Part shown: positions 7,552 to 14,336 of the stretch, in pieces
Layout: each line of letters begins with the position of its first letter
Position numbering within the stretch: the first letter of the stretch is position 1
Assembly (NCBI GenBank): GCA_013152765.1
Contig: JAADFT010000008.1
Coordinates: 1,617 to 19,339 of the forward strand
Direction: 5' to 3'
DNA from: Calditrichota bacterium
GTDB lineage: Bacteria > Zhuqueibacterota > Zhuqueibacteria > Oleimicrobiales > Geothermoviventaceae
DNA: 17,723 nucleotides
Translations under genes and position numbers: made by a program
The notes under the pieces: model-generated
What the model saw: the letters and a program-made list of their open reading frames with translations, nothing else
The model's database searches: none
What the model was told of the DNA's origin: nothing

Positions 7552-8667
7552 ATGTCACTGCGCATCATGCACAACATCGCTGCGATGAACGCCCACCGGC
7601 AGTTGCTGATTTCGGACAACCTGTTGTCCAAATCCCTGGAGCGTTTGTCCTCCGGTTACAGGATCAACCGGGCTGCGGACGACGCCGCTGGGTTGGCGAT
7701 TTCGCAGCGCATGCGCGCCCAGATCGCCGGTCTGAAGATGGCCAGCCGGAATGCCAGCCAGGCAACCAACCTGGTGCAGACCGCTGAAGGGGCCATGAAC
7801 GAGATCCACAACATGCTGACGCGTATGCGTGAGCTTGCCGTCCAGGCGGCATCGGACAGCGTGAGCTCGAGCGATCGCTCGGCCATCAATCAGGAGTTCA
7901 CGCAGTTGCGTCAGGAAATCGACCGAATCGCGAGCGTGACCGAGTACAACGGTGCCTCGCTGATCGACGGTTCGTACAGTGGCAACACCGTCAGCACCGG
8001 CTCGACCGCGTACGATGAAGACGGTGTTGTGGAGATCACGCTCAGCGGTGCGACCACTGGAACGTACACCTTCACCGACGCCACTGGTGACACGCAAGTC
8101 ACCCTGAGCAACGGAACCATCACCGAGACGGTCAGCTACAGCGCTCCGACGACGGGCAACACGACGGTGCTGAACTTCTCGACGCTCGGTGTACAGGTGA
8201 CCATCAACTGGAACTACGAAGCCGGTGACCTGAGCGGCAAGAATATCGTTGTGGACAGCGGCAGCGGTGGTGTGTTCCAGGTTGGTGCAGACAACACGAG
8301 CAACGACCGGATCTCCTTCAGCATCGGTAACCTGAAAGCGACCGGTTCCACGTTGAACCTGAGCAGCGTCAGTCTGTCGACCCGCTCCGGAGCGCAGTCG
8401 GCGATTGACGCGATCGACAGCGCCATCGACGCTGTGAACACGCAGCGTGGTCAGTTGGGTGCTGTACAGAACCGATTGTCTTACACGATCGCCAACGTGA
8501 ACAACGCTGCGGAGAACCTGCAAGCTTCCGAATCGACGATTCGCGACGCGGACTTCGCGGAGGAAATCACCCAGTTCACACGGGCTCAGATCCTGGTGCA
8601 AGCAGGCACGGCCATGCTGGCGCAGGCAAACGTGCAGCCGCAGGCGGTCCTGAAGCTACTCGGCTAA
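7552..8667 (+). CDS. fliC: Flagellin, filament subunit
   Basis: The 371-residue protein has both conserved flagellin ends. The N-terminal D0/D1 part includes MNAHRQL, LERLSSGYRINRAADDAAG and MRELAVQAASD; the C-terminal part includes IDAVNTQRGQLGAVQNRL and ENLQASESTIRDADFAEE, ending in PQAVLKLLG. The central region (about 138-275) is variable, rich in Thr, Ser and Gly and surface-exposed in the filament, so it is a plausible target for O-glycosylation by the enzymes encoded upstream. No cysteine is present, as is usual for flagellins. The start has AGGAGG five bases upstream. The gene is first in a sigma-28 operon and is followed by a strong hairpin. FliC is exported by the flagellar type III system, with FliS encoded downstream as its expected chaperone. 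Confidence 0.98.
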   Translation: MSLRIMHNIAAMNAHRQLLISDNLLSKSLERLSSGYRINRAADDAAGLAISQRMRAQIAGLKMASRNASQATNLVQTAEGAMNEIHNMLTRMRELAVQAASDSVSSSDRSAINQEFTQLRQEIDRIASVTEYNGASLIDGSYSGNTVSTGSTAYDEDGVVEITLSGATTGTYTFTDATGDTQVTLSNGTITETVSYSAPTTGNTTVLNFSTLGVQVTINWNYEAGDLSGKNIVVDSGSGGVFQVGADNTSNDRISFSIGNLKATGSTLNLSSVSLSTRSGAQSAIDAIDSAIDAVNTQRGQLGAVQNRLSYTIANVNNAAENLQASESTIRDADFAEEITQFTRAQILVQAGTAMLAQANVQPQAVLKLLG

Positions 8668-8674
8668 TTTACCG

Positions 8675-8718
8675 GGTGACGAAACGGGAAGCGCGAAGCT
8701 CTCGCGCTTCCCGTCACC
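8675..8718 (+). terminator. Long hairpin between fliC and flaG, probably a partial terminator or mRNA-stabilising structure
   Basis: CGGGAAGCGCGA (8685-8696) and TCGCGCTTCCCG (8702-8713) form a perfect 12-bp stem with a five-base loop. GGTGA (8675-8679) and TCACC (8714-8718) can extend it across a bulge. No T-run follows and the flaG ribosome binding site comes within about 20 bases. I infer that it lets most transcripts end or be protected after fliC, keeping flagellin mRNA above that of the downstream genes. Confidence 0.65.
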
Positions 8719-8745
8719 TCGGGAGGCCAAAGTGAGGTGGTGATG

Positions 8746-9153
8746 ATGCATGTGGATTCCATCGCCAGTAGCTACCAGGTGACCGTTCCTGCGGTGGACG
8801 GCGGGCGGAGCCAGGAGGCCCTGCCCAGGCCGCGGCAGGACGCTGCGGATTTTGTGCCTGTTCACGTGCCTTCGTTGAAAGACGTAGGAAACGCTGAGGC
8901 TCAGCAAAAGGACGAACAGGCACGCAAAACGGAAGAGACCTTCAAGAAGGTCAACGAGAGGATCAACGAACTCGTCCAGAGCTTTCAGCGTCACCTGCAC
9001 TTCGAGATCCATGACAAAACGGGGATCATGTTTGTGCGGGTTACGGACGCACGAGAGGGGAAAGTCCTGCGCGAATTGCCCATGAAGGAAGTGCTCGACA
9101 CGCTTGCACGCATTCAGGAGGCTGTTGGCCTCTTCATGGATAACAAAGCGTGA
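8746..9153 (+). CDS. flaG: FlaG-family flagellar protein
   Basis: The C-terminal half carries the FlaG pattern: INELVQSFQRHLHFEIHD, then a hydrophobic strand and VRVTDAREGKVLRELPMKE, ending in IQEAVGLFMDNKA. Four consecutive or near-consecutive start codons occur (GTG 8737, GTG 8740, ATG 8743, ATG 8746). GAGGTG (8734-8739) lies six bases before ATG 8746, so I chose that one, giving 135 residues. The N-terminal 60 residues are polar and poorly conserved, as is usual. FlaG proteins are linked to filament length or assembly and are commonly encoded between flagellin and fliD, as here. The biochemical role is not well settled in the family. Confidence 0.9.
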   Translation: MHVDSIASSYQVTVPAVDGGRSQEALPRPRQDAADFVPVHVPSLKDVGNAEAQQKDEQARKTEETFKKVNERINELVQSFQRHLHFEIHDKTGIMFVRVTDAREGKVLRELPMKEVLDTLARIQEAVGLFMDNKA

Positions 9154-9156
9154 GCA

Positions 9157-9288
9157 ATGCCAGGCGTGCAGCCGACGGAAGAAGCTCAAATCCACTGGTT
9201 TGGCAACCTCGCGGAAGATGAGGATTCGCGGAGCGCAGGAGGCGCTCATCCAGCCAGCCATCAAGGTCACATCAGGTTTAGACTGTAA
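9157..9288 (+). CDS. Possible small protein of 43 residues between flaG and fliD
   Basis: An ATG three bases after the flaG stop opens a 43-codon frame ending at TAA 9286-9288, which fills most of the 150-base gap before fliD. The product would be acidic in the middle (LAEDEDSRSAGG) with a His-rich end. I see no good ribosome binding site (only GTGAG) and no recognised family. Reinitiation after flaG is possible. It may equally be chance. Confidence 0.2.
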   Translation: MPGVQPTEEAQIHWFGNLAEDEDSRSAGGAHPASHQGHIRFRL

Positions 9289-9303
9289 CGAGGGTGAGCG
9301 TCT

Positions 9304-12300
9304 ATGCTGACGCAGGGTTTGTCGTTCGGTGGTTTGGCCAGCGGGCTGGACACCAAGCAGATCATCGAGCAGCTCATGGCCATCGAGCACCGGCCCGTCG
9401 ACATGCTGGCGCAAAGGCAAAACCACTACGAGGACTTGCTCGAGGCCTGGAGACAGGTCAATTCCAAACTTCTTTCCCTGAAGTCTGTTGCAGACAGCCT
9501 GTCCGAGCTTTCCGCGTTTCACCTGTACTCGTCGTCTTCCGAAGACGAAGACATCGTGACGGTTAGCACCACCACCGACGCGCAGCCGGGATCCCACTCA
9601 ATCCGGGTTCTGCAGCTCGCTCAGCCGGAGAAACTCGCCTCGGCGGCTTTCGACGATTCGTCGGAAGCTCTGGGATTTTCGGGCGAATTCCTTGTCAACG
9701 GCAAGGTGGTGAGCATCCAGTCCACTTACAGCCTTCTGGACATTCGCGATGCCATCAACAACGCCGATGCGGGAGTGACAGCGTCTGTCCTCGCAGTGAA
9801 CGACAGCACCTACCAGCTCATCCTTTCGGCCGACGACCCCGGTTCCGACGGGTTCGACCTGCTGGACGCGAGCGGGAGCGACGTGCTGCAGTCTCTTGGC
9901 TTTTCCGTCGGAACGGAGACGTGGAAGAACCAGATCGACGGCGGTGCGGCGACTGACTACTTCAGCAGCCGGACTTCAGCAATCAAAACGATCCTCGGTT
10001 TGACGAGTGCTCCCAGCGGGACGATCAAGATCAACGGTGTGGACGTCTCGATTGATCTGTCCACTGACAGCCTGAACGACATCAAGGACAAGATCGACGC
10101 TGCTGGCATTACGGGTGTGACAACCAGCATCACGACGGACACGTCTTCCAGCACGACGAAGTACCGCCTGGAAATCACCGGTGTTACGAGTTTCACGGAC
10201 AGCAACAACGTGCTGGAAACGTTAGGTGTGCTGGAAGCCGATTTCTCACAGGGCAAGTCCCAGGTGCTGACCGGCTCGGCGGTGAACTACAAGTCAGACG
10301 GTGTGACGCCGATTGACGCCAGCACGAAGTGGAGCGAGATCTACGGGGCCAGCGTTAGCAACGGTGACACGATCACCATCAGCGGCACGGACCACGACGG
10401 CAATTCGGTGTCGGGGACGTACACCATTTCCGACGTGAACGACACCGTGCAGGGATTTCTGGACTACATCGAGAGCCTCTTTGGGGATGTGACGGCCGGA
10501 TTCGATTCTTCGGGGAAGCTCCAGATCACGGACAACCAAACGGGCCAGAGTCAGCTGGCTGTGACGCTGACGGAGAACAACGAAGGCGGCGGCTCCCTCA
10601 ACTTTGGGACACTGAGCGTGTCGACCTACGGCTACAACATCCGGTTGGCCAGCGGGCAGGATGCGCGGTTCGAGATCGACGGCGTTCTGCTCACCCGCTC
10701 AACCAACGTTGTTTCGGACGCGATTGACGGCGTCACGTTCACGTTGCACAAGGCTGACAGCTCCTCCACGGTGAACGTGTCGGTCACTCGCGATCTGGAC
10801 AGTGTGAAGCAAAAAATCCAGGATTTTGCGCAGAAGTACAACGACATCGTGCAGTACATCAACCAGCAGTTTACGTACAACGAGGACACGCAGGAGTCGG
10901 GAACGCTGTTCGCCGACGTTACCCTCAAGAGCATCCAATCCAGCATCCGGCGGATTTTGGTGAATGAGGTGGAGGGACTGCCCTCGTCGATGAACGCGCT
11001 GGCACAGGTGGGCATCACCACGGATCGCAACGGGCTGATCCAGATTGACGACGCGGACCTGACGGATGCCCTTGAAGACAATTTCAACGACGTCGTTAAG
11101 CTGTTCATCGGCCAGGGCACAGCGAGTGACTCCGACATCCAGGTGCTGGACTGGACCAAGAACACGCAGCCGGGCACGTACGACGTCGTGATCACGCAGG
11201 CTGCGGAACAGGCCTCTGTCACCGGTTCAGCGGACCTGACTTCTGGCCTGAGTTCCGACACGACGCTCACGATCACAGACTACGCCACCGGCTGGGAGGC
11301 GACGGTCAATTTGTACGCCGGGGACACGATCGACACGATCGTCAGCCGGATCAACACGGAGTTGTCCACGGAGTACAACCAGCAACTCACCAGCTCGGAA
11401 GCGTTGACAGCCAGTGGGAATCCAATCACGACGAGCACGCTGTTGACGGACATCGACACGGGTAGCAACCCGGCTTTCACAGTCGGCGACACGATCCAAA
11501 TCTCCGGCAAGGAGCACGACAACGGTGACATTGAAGACACCTTTACGGTAGAAGCTGACAGTACAGTCCAGGATCTACTGCGGGCAATTCAGGATGCCTA
11601 CGGTGGCGAGGTCGTGGCTTCTGTGGATTCCAGCGGTCACATCGTGATCGAGGATGTGACGACGGGGCGAAGCTACACAACGCTGGAGCTCAAACGCTAC
11701 CATGACAGTTCCGAGTACCAGGACTTCGGCACGTTCAACACCACGGTCACGGGACGCTACTCGCTGGGCATCACGGCGTCGAACGAGAGCGGGCACCTCA
11801 AGATCACCCACACTGCGTGGGGGTCCAGCAACGGCTTTACGATCAGCGAATCTGGCTCAGAGCTGGGCATCACAGCGGGCACGTACCAGGGTGTGGACGT
11901 AGAGGGAACAATCAACGGTGAGGAAGCTACCGGATCTGGTCGCGTGTTGACCGGGAACAGCGACCAGACGAACATCGCTGACCTGAGCATCCTGGTGACA
12001 CTAACGCCGGACCAGCTAAGCAGCCAGGGGCAGGACCAGGGTACGGTGACGATCACGAAGGGCGTGGCGGCTCAAATGGAAGATCATCTGGATTTCATCA
12101 CGGATTCGCACACAGGGTACGCTTCGCAGCGTGAGGAAGTGCTGCAGGACATCATCGATGACATCCAGGACCGGATTGACATGTGGGAGGAACGACTCGC
12201 ACTACGCCGGATACAGCTTGAGCAGCGTTTCACAAACCTGGAACGAATGCTGTCGACGATGAATTCGTTGAGTTCTTACCTTGGTTCCCAGATTGCGAAT

Positions 12301-12312
12301 TTGGGTGGGTAA
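9304..12312 (+). CDS. fliD: Flagellar filament cap protein FliD, unusually large
   Basis: The protein has 1002 residues, against the more usual 450-700. The FliD N-terminal domain spans about 1-100 (FGGLASGLDTKQIIEQLMAI and following coiled coil). Flagellin hook IN-like strands follow (for example FLVNGKVVSIQ, IKINGVDVSIDL). FliD_C begins near 445 (FEIDGVLLTRSTN, DAIDGVTFTL) and runs to about 600 (NFNDVVKLF). It is then interrupted by roughly 310 residues of beta-rich Thr/Asp-rich sequence and resumes near 920 with the terminal coiled coil (DRIDMWEERLALRRIQLEQR). A module at residues 322-435 recurs at 701-809. FliD caps the filament and folds exported flagellin at the tip; the extra domains would be surface-exposed and might add adhesion. 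AGGGTGAG (9291-9298) precedes the ATG. No cysteines are visible. Confidence 0.96.
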   Translation: MLTQGLSFGGLASGLDTKQIIEQLMAIEHRPVDMLAQRQNHYEDLLEAWRQVNSKLLSLKSVADSLSELSAFHLYSSSSEDEDIVTVSTTTDAQPGSHSIRVLQLAQPEKLASAAFDDSSEALGFSGEFLVNGKVVSIQSTYSLLDIRDAINNADAGVTASVLAVNDSTYQLILSADDPGSDGFDLLDASGSDVLQSLGFSVGTETWKNQIDGGAATDYFSSRTSAIKTILGLTSAPSGTIKINGVDVSIDLSTDSLNDIKDKIDAAGITGVTTSITTDTSSSTTKYRLEITGVTSFTDSNNVLETLGVLEADFSQGKSQVLTGSAVNYKSDGVTPIDASTKWSEIYGASVSNGDTITISGTDHDGNSVSGTYTISDVNDTVQGFLDYIESLFGDVTAGFDSSGKLQITDNQTGQSQLAVTLTENNEGGGSLNFGTLSVSTYGYNIRLASGQDARFEIDGVLLTRSTNVVSDAIDGVTFTLHKADSSSTVNVSVTRDLDSVKQKIQDFAQKYNDIVQYINQQFTYNEDTQESGTLFADVTLKSIQSSIRRILVNEVEGLPSSMNALAQVGITTDRNGLIQIDDADLTDALEDNFNDVVKLFIGQGTASDSDIQVLDWTKNTQPGTYDVVITQAAEQASVTGSADLTSGLSSDTTLTITDYATGWEATVNLYAGDTIDTIVSRINTELSTEYNQQLTSSEALTASGNPITTSTLLTDIDTGSNPAFTVGDTIQISGKEHDNGDIEDTFTVEADSTVQDLLRAIQDAYGGEVVASVDSSGHIVIEDVTTGRSYTTLELKRYHDSSEYQDFGTFNTTVTGRYSLGITASNESGHLKITHTAWGSSNGFTISESGSELGITAGTYQGVDVEGTINGEEATGSGRVLTGNSDQTNIADLSILVTLTPDQLSSQGQDQGTVTITKGVAAQMEDHLDFITDSHTGYASQREEVLQDIIDDIQDRIDMWEERLALRRIQLEQRFTNLERMLSTMNSLSSYLGSQIANLGG
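10267..10608 (+). repeat. Copy 1 of a duplicated FliD module
   Basis: This encodes FliD residues 322-435, with NGDTITISGTDHDG, then STATs-like spacing to DTVQGFLDYIESLFG and AGFDSSGKLQITDNQTG, ending GGSLNFG. It aligns along its length with residues 701-809. The two copies are clearly diverged, so this is an old domain duplication rather than a recent DNA repeat. Confidence 0.65.
11404..11730 (+). repeat. Copy 2 of a duplicated FliD module
   Basis: This encodes FliD residues 701-809, with VGDTIQISGKEHDNG, STVQDLLRAIQDAYGG and ASVDSSGHIVIEDVTTG, ending EYQDFG. It matches the module at residues 322-435 in order and spacing. It lies in the insertion that splits the FliD_C domain. Confidence 0.65.
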
Positions 12313-12386
12313 CACGGGGTTTTGAGACTACGAGCTTGAGCACTACGGCGGAACGGAAGCGACTAAACCGGGACGGAGGCGAGTAG

Positions 12387-12812
12387 ATGGCGCCATTTGC
12401 GGGACTGAACGAGTACAAGCAGGTTCAGATTGGTACGGCGGAGCAGGGCAAACTGATCTTGATGTTGTACGACGGTGCCATCTCGTCCCTGAACCGAGCG
12501 GCGGAGGCTCTGCGTCAGGGCGACCACCTGATGAAGGGACAACTCATTTTGAAGGCTCAGGACATTCTGCTCGAATTGCTCGCTGGTCTGGATCTTGGGG
12601 CTGGTGAGCTCGCCGTGAATCTGCAGTCGCTTTACTTGTTCATGTACCGGCATCTGAATGAAGCTAACCTGAAGAAAAGCGAGAAACACATTCAGGAGGT
12701 GCTGAACATTCTCACTTCCCTGCGCGAAGCGTGGGGCAAGGCGGTCGATCAGGTCTCCCGGGAGGGCACGACGGTGGCAGAGGCGCGTGCGGAGATGGCT
12801 GTGGTTGCCTGA
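12387..12812 (+). CDS. fliS: Flagellin export chaperone FliS
   Basis: The 141-residue product has the FliS pattern: NEYKQVQIGTAEQGKLILMLYDGAI near the N-terminus, then helices with KAQDILLELLAGLD and LYLFMYRHLNEANLKK. FliS binds the C-terminal D0 helix of flagellin in the cytoplasm and prevents premature polymerisation before export. GGAGG at 12375-12379, seven bases before ATG, supports the start. It follows fliD, the usual gene order. The C-terminal 20 residues (about 122-141) are a short polar/Ala tail. The stop is 11 bases before the next start. Confidence 0.96.
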   Translation: MAPFAGLNEYKQVQIGTAEQGKLILMLYDGAISSLNRAAEALRQGDHLMKGQLILKAQDILLELLAGLDLGAGELAVNLQSLYLFMYRHLNEANLKKSEKHIQEVLNILTSLREAWGKAVDQVSREGTTVAEARAEMAVVA

Positions 12813-12823
12813 GGGAGACAACA

Positions 12824-13282
12824 ATGGTGACACCGGAGGACATCGCGCTGGCTGACGCGCTGAGGCAGCGCCTCAGTGAACAGCTACGCACGATCAACCG
12901 CTTGCGCTCGGTGAGTGAGCGGCAGCGCAGGTCTCTGCGCAACAGGGATTTTGTGAAGCTGGCCGAACACGAGCGCGAGAGACAGCAGATTTTCGAGCAG
13001 ATCCGAAGGGGGGACAAAGAACTTGATCAGCTCAAGAACGCCTGGACTCAGAAGCGAGAGCGCATGCCCACTTCGGAGCGACAGGCGATTGACGACTTGA
13101 TGGAACGTTTGCGCGACAGTCTCCGTAACATTCTTGCAATTGAAGGCGACAACATCAATATGGTCCGAGAATTGCGGGACGAAGTGGACAGAGAACTTCG
13201 CAAGCTAATGGGCGGTCGAAAGGTGGCCGGCTACGGTTCAACCAAGCTTGCGGAAGGGCGATTTCTGGACACAAAAGGGTAG
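12824..13282 (+). CDS. FlgN/FliT-like flagellar export chaperone (putative)
   Basis: The start is ATG 12824, with AGGGAG six bases upstream; longer in-frame starts would run back into fliS. The 152-residue protein is almost entirely helical and highly charged, with coiled-coil segments (LRQRLSEQLRTINRLRSVSE, HERERQQIFEQIRRGDKE). It ends in a Gly-rich stretch GGRKVAGYG and RFLDTKG, similar to the tails of FlgN-type proteins. FlgN chaperones the hook-filament junction proteins FlgK and FlgL; FliT chaperones FliD and often follows fliS. Position favours FliT and the tail favours FlgN, so I give no symbol. It sits between fliS and a FlgM-like gene, and flgM and flgN are often neighbours. Confidence 0.65.
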   Translation: MVTPEDIALADALRQRLSEQLRTINRLRSVSERQRRSLRNRDFVKLAEHERERQQIFEQIRRGDKELDQLKNAWTQKRERMPTSERQAIDDLMERLRDSLRNILAIEGDNINMVRELRDEVDRELRKLMGGRKVAGYGSTKLAEGRFLDTKG

Positions 13283-13355
13283 ACTCGGAAGACTGTTCGT
13301 GCAGCAGCGAAACACCTGAAACGGAGAGAGACGTCCTACGGAAAGGATGGATGAC

Positions 13356-13769
13356 ATGGAGATTAGAGGAATTGGACCGGGACTGGGTCCGCAAGAATAT
13401 CAGCGCCAGAACGCAGAAAAAGCACAGCAGCCGAATGAGGCTCCGCGGCAGGACGACATCCAGATCTCTGAGGAGGCAAAGCGGCTATTCAAGGAAAAAG
13501 CTGCTGACGCAACTGCTGTGTCTTCGCAGGAGCAGCGGGTTGCGGATCTCGAGGAGAAGCTGACACAGAAGCTGGTTTCTGCCGGAGCTGTTGGTAGCCC
13601 CGAGGAAGCGCGGTCGCTGGCGTCGCGCGTGGCTGCCAAAGCATTCGAAGGCGGTGAGACATCTGACAGGCTCGAGGCGATTCGCCAGAATGTGGCCTCT
13701 GGTGCGTACGACTCGAAAGAGGTCCTGAACAAGGTTGCGGACCGACTGATGGAGGACATGGGCCTCTAA
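13356..13769 (+). CDS. flgM: FlgM-like anti-sigma-28 factor
   Basis: The chosen start is ATG 13356, nine bases after GGAAAGG (13340-13346); ATG 13347 in the same frame abuts that ribosome binding site. The 137-residue product has the short motif DDIQISEEAKRL at 33-44, matching the FlgM lead-in (D-x-V-x-L/I-S), and a C-terminal helical segment RLEAIRQNVASGAYD with KVADRLMEDM at 105-136, matching the sigma-binding end of FlgM. FlgM is usually near 100 residues; here about 45 extra residues (roughly 50-100) lie between the two parts. FlgM holds sigma-28 inactive until it is exported through the completed hook. It is last in the sigma-28-driven operon, which would create negative feedback. Confidence 0.7.
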   Translation: MEIRGIGPGLGPQEYQRQNAEKAQQPNEAPRQDDIQISEEAKRLFKEKAADATAVSSQEQRVADLEEKLTQKLVSAGAVGSPEEARSLASRVAAKAFEGGETSDRLEAIRQNVASGAYDSKEVLNKVADRLMEDMGL

Positions 13770-13890
13770 GACAGGCTTAGCGATCTGCCTGTACGTGCTG
13801 TGTGCAGATACTGATCTGGGCAAGTTGAAGCCTGAGTACTCCGAGGCTTCGGTCTGAGCATTCGGTTGCTCCCCATGGCAAGGAAATGCG
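13770..13890 (+). other. Structured 3' untranslated region of the flagellar operon
   Basis: No gene is visible in these 120 bases. Three inverted repeats are: ACAGGC/GCCTGT (13771-13792), ATCTGC/GCAGAT (13783-13809, competing with the first) and GAAGCCT/AGGCTTC (13827-13850, loop containing the palindrome GAGTACTC). They precede a strong terminator, an arrangement that can yield a 3'-end small RNA. Confidence 0.35.
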
Positions 13891-13922
13891 CCGTTCCCAG
13901 CTGATGCGGGAACGGTTTTTTT
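13891..13922 (+). terminator. Intrinsic terminator of the flagellar operon
   Basis: CCGTTCCC and GGGAACGG form a perfect 8-bp stem with a nine-base loop, followed immediately by seven T residues. It closes the fliC-to-flgM transcription unit. Confidence 0.93.
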
Positions 13923-14142
13923 CTTCTTCTCGGCCCTCCCGGATTGTCTGATCTAACCACTTGCCGGTCTGAAAAGTCCTGAACAAGGCGTTGGCTTAAG
14001 ATCCTTCAGGAGCGGAAGCTGGCGTGCGTGAGTTTGGAAAACGGTTCCGCCTGTTGTCCGGACGGAGCGTGCAGACCTGAGCACGTGGCTTCCCGAAATG
14101 AGTTAAGGGCACGGAGGCTGAGTGCCACGCTTGGCTCTTTCC
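13923..14142 (+). other. Spacer between flagellar operon and buk-ptb promoter
   Basis: I find no convincing gene, RNA family or repeat in these 220 bases on either strand. Short open frames on both strands lack ribosome binding sites and look random. Confidence 0.5.
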
Positions 14143-14171
14143 TTGACAAGTACCGATTTTTCCGTTATATT
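14143..14171 (+). promoter_or_regulatory. buk: Sigma-70 promoter for the buk-ptb operon
   Basis: TTGACA (14143-14148) is a perfect -35 element. A 17-base spacer and TATATT (14166-14171, five of six to consensus) follow. Transcription should begin near 14177, leaving a leader of about 160 bases before buk. Confidence 0.88.
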
Positions 14172-14216
14172 TGAGCGTTCGCCGAAAGGGGTCAGCCGAT
14201 CAAACAGGAGTGACTC

Positions 14217-14270
14217 TTGTTACCGAGGTTTGGCATTCGAATTAGCATTTCGTTTCCAGCGTGTGGCTAA
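14217..14270 (+). CDS. Possible 17-residue leader peptide for buk-ptb attenuation
   Basis: AGGAG (14206-14210) lies six bases before TTG 14217, which opens the frame MLPRFGIRISISFPACG. The TAA stop at 14268-14270 overlaps the first two bases of the terminator stem. Ile codons (all ATT) occur at positions 7, 9 and 11, and Phe at 5 and 13. A ribosome terminating at this stop would cover the left arm of the terminator. The TTG start and short length mean it could still be chance. Confidence 0.4.
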   Translation: MLPRFGIRISISFPACG

Positions 14271-14304
14271 GCCGCATCTCGACAGATCGGGATGCGGCTT
14301 TTTT
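14269..14304 (+). terminator. Intrinsic terminator in the buk leader (attenuator)
   Basis: AAGCCGCATC (14269-14278) and GATGCGGCTT (14291-14300) form a perfect 10-bp stem, with further possible pairs inside the loop. The stem runs into six T residues (14299-14304). It lies downstream of the promoter and 32 bases before the buk start, so it must be bypassed for buk-ptb expression. Confidence 0.9.
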
Positions 14305-14336
14305 AATTGAATTGGATTCAGCAAGAAAGGGGAACA

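Larger units (their letters stand above)
14177..14304 (+). promoter_or_regulatory. Candidate transcription-attenuation leader of buk-ptb
   Basis: The leader carries a hairpin AACAGGA/TCTTGTT (14203-14221), a ribosome binding site with a short reading frame, and a terminator at 14269-14304. GGTTTGGC (14227-14234) can pair with GCTAAGCC (14266-14273) over eight bases with two G-U pairs. That would occupy the first five bases of the terminator stem, so it is a possible antiterminator. I do not recognise a known riboswitch class or T-box sequence. Confidence 0.6.

Noticed and set aside
7555..8601. - strand frame of 348 codons opposite fliC
   Set aside because: It is an exact shadow of flagellin with no independent signal.
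14177..14268. Known riboswitch or T-box in the buk leader
   Set aside because: I could not match conserved elements of cobalamin, TPP, SAM, glycine, c-di-GMP, ZTP or T-box classes by eye.
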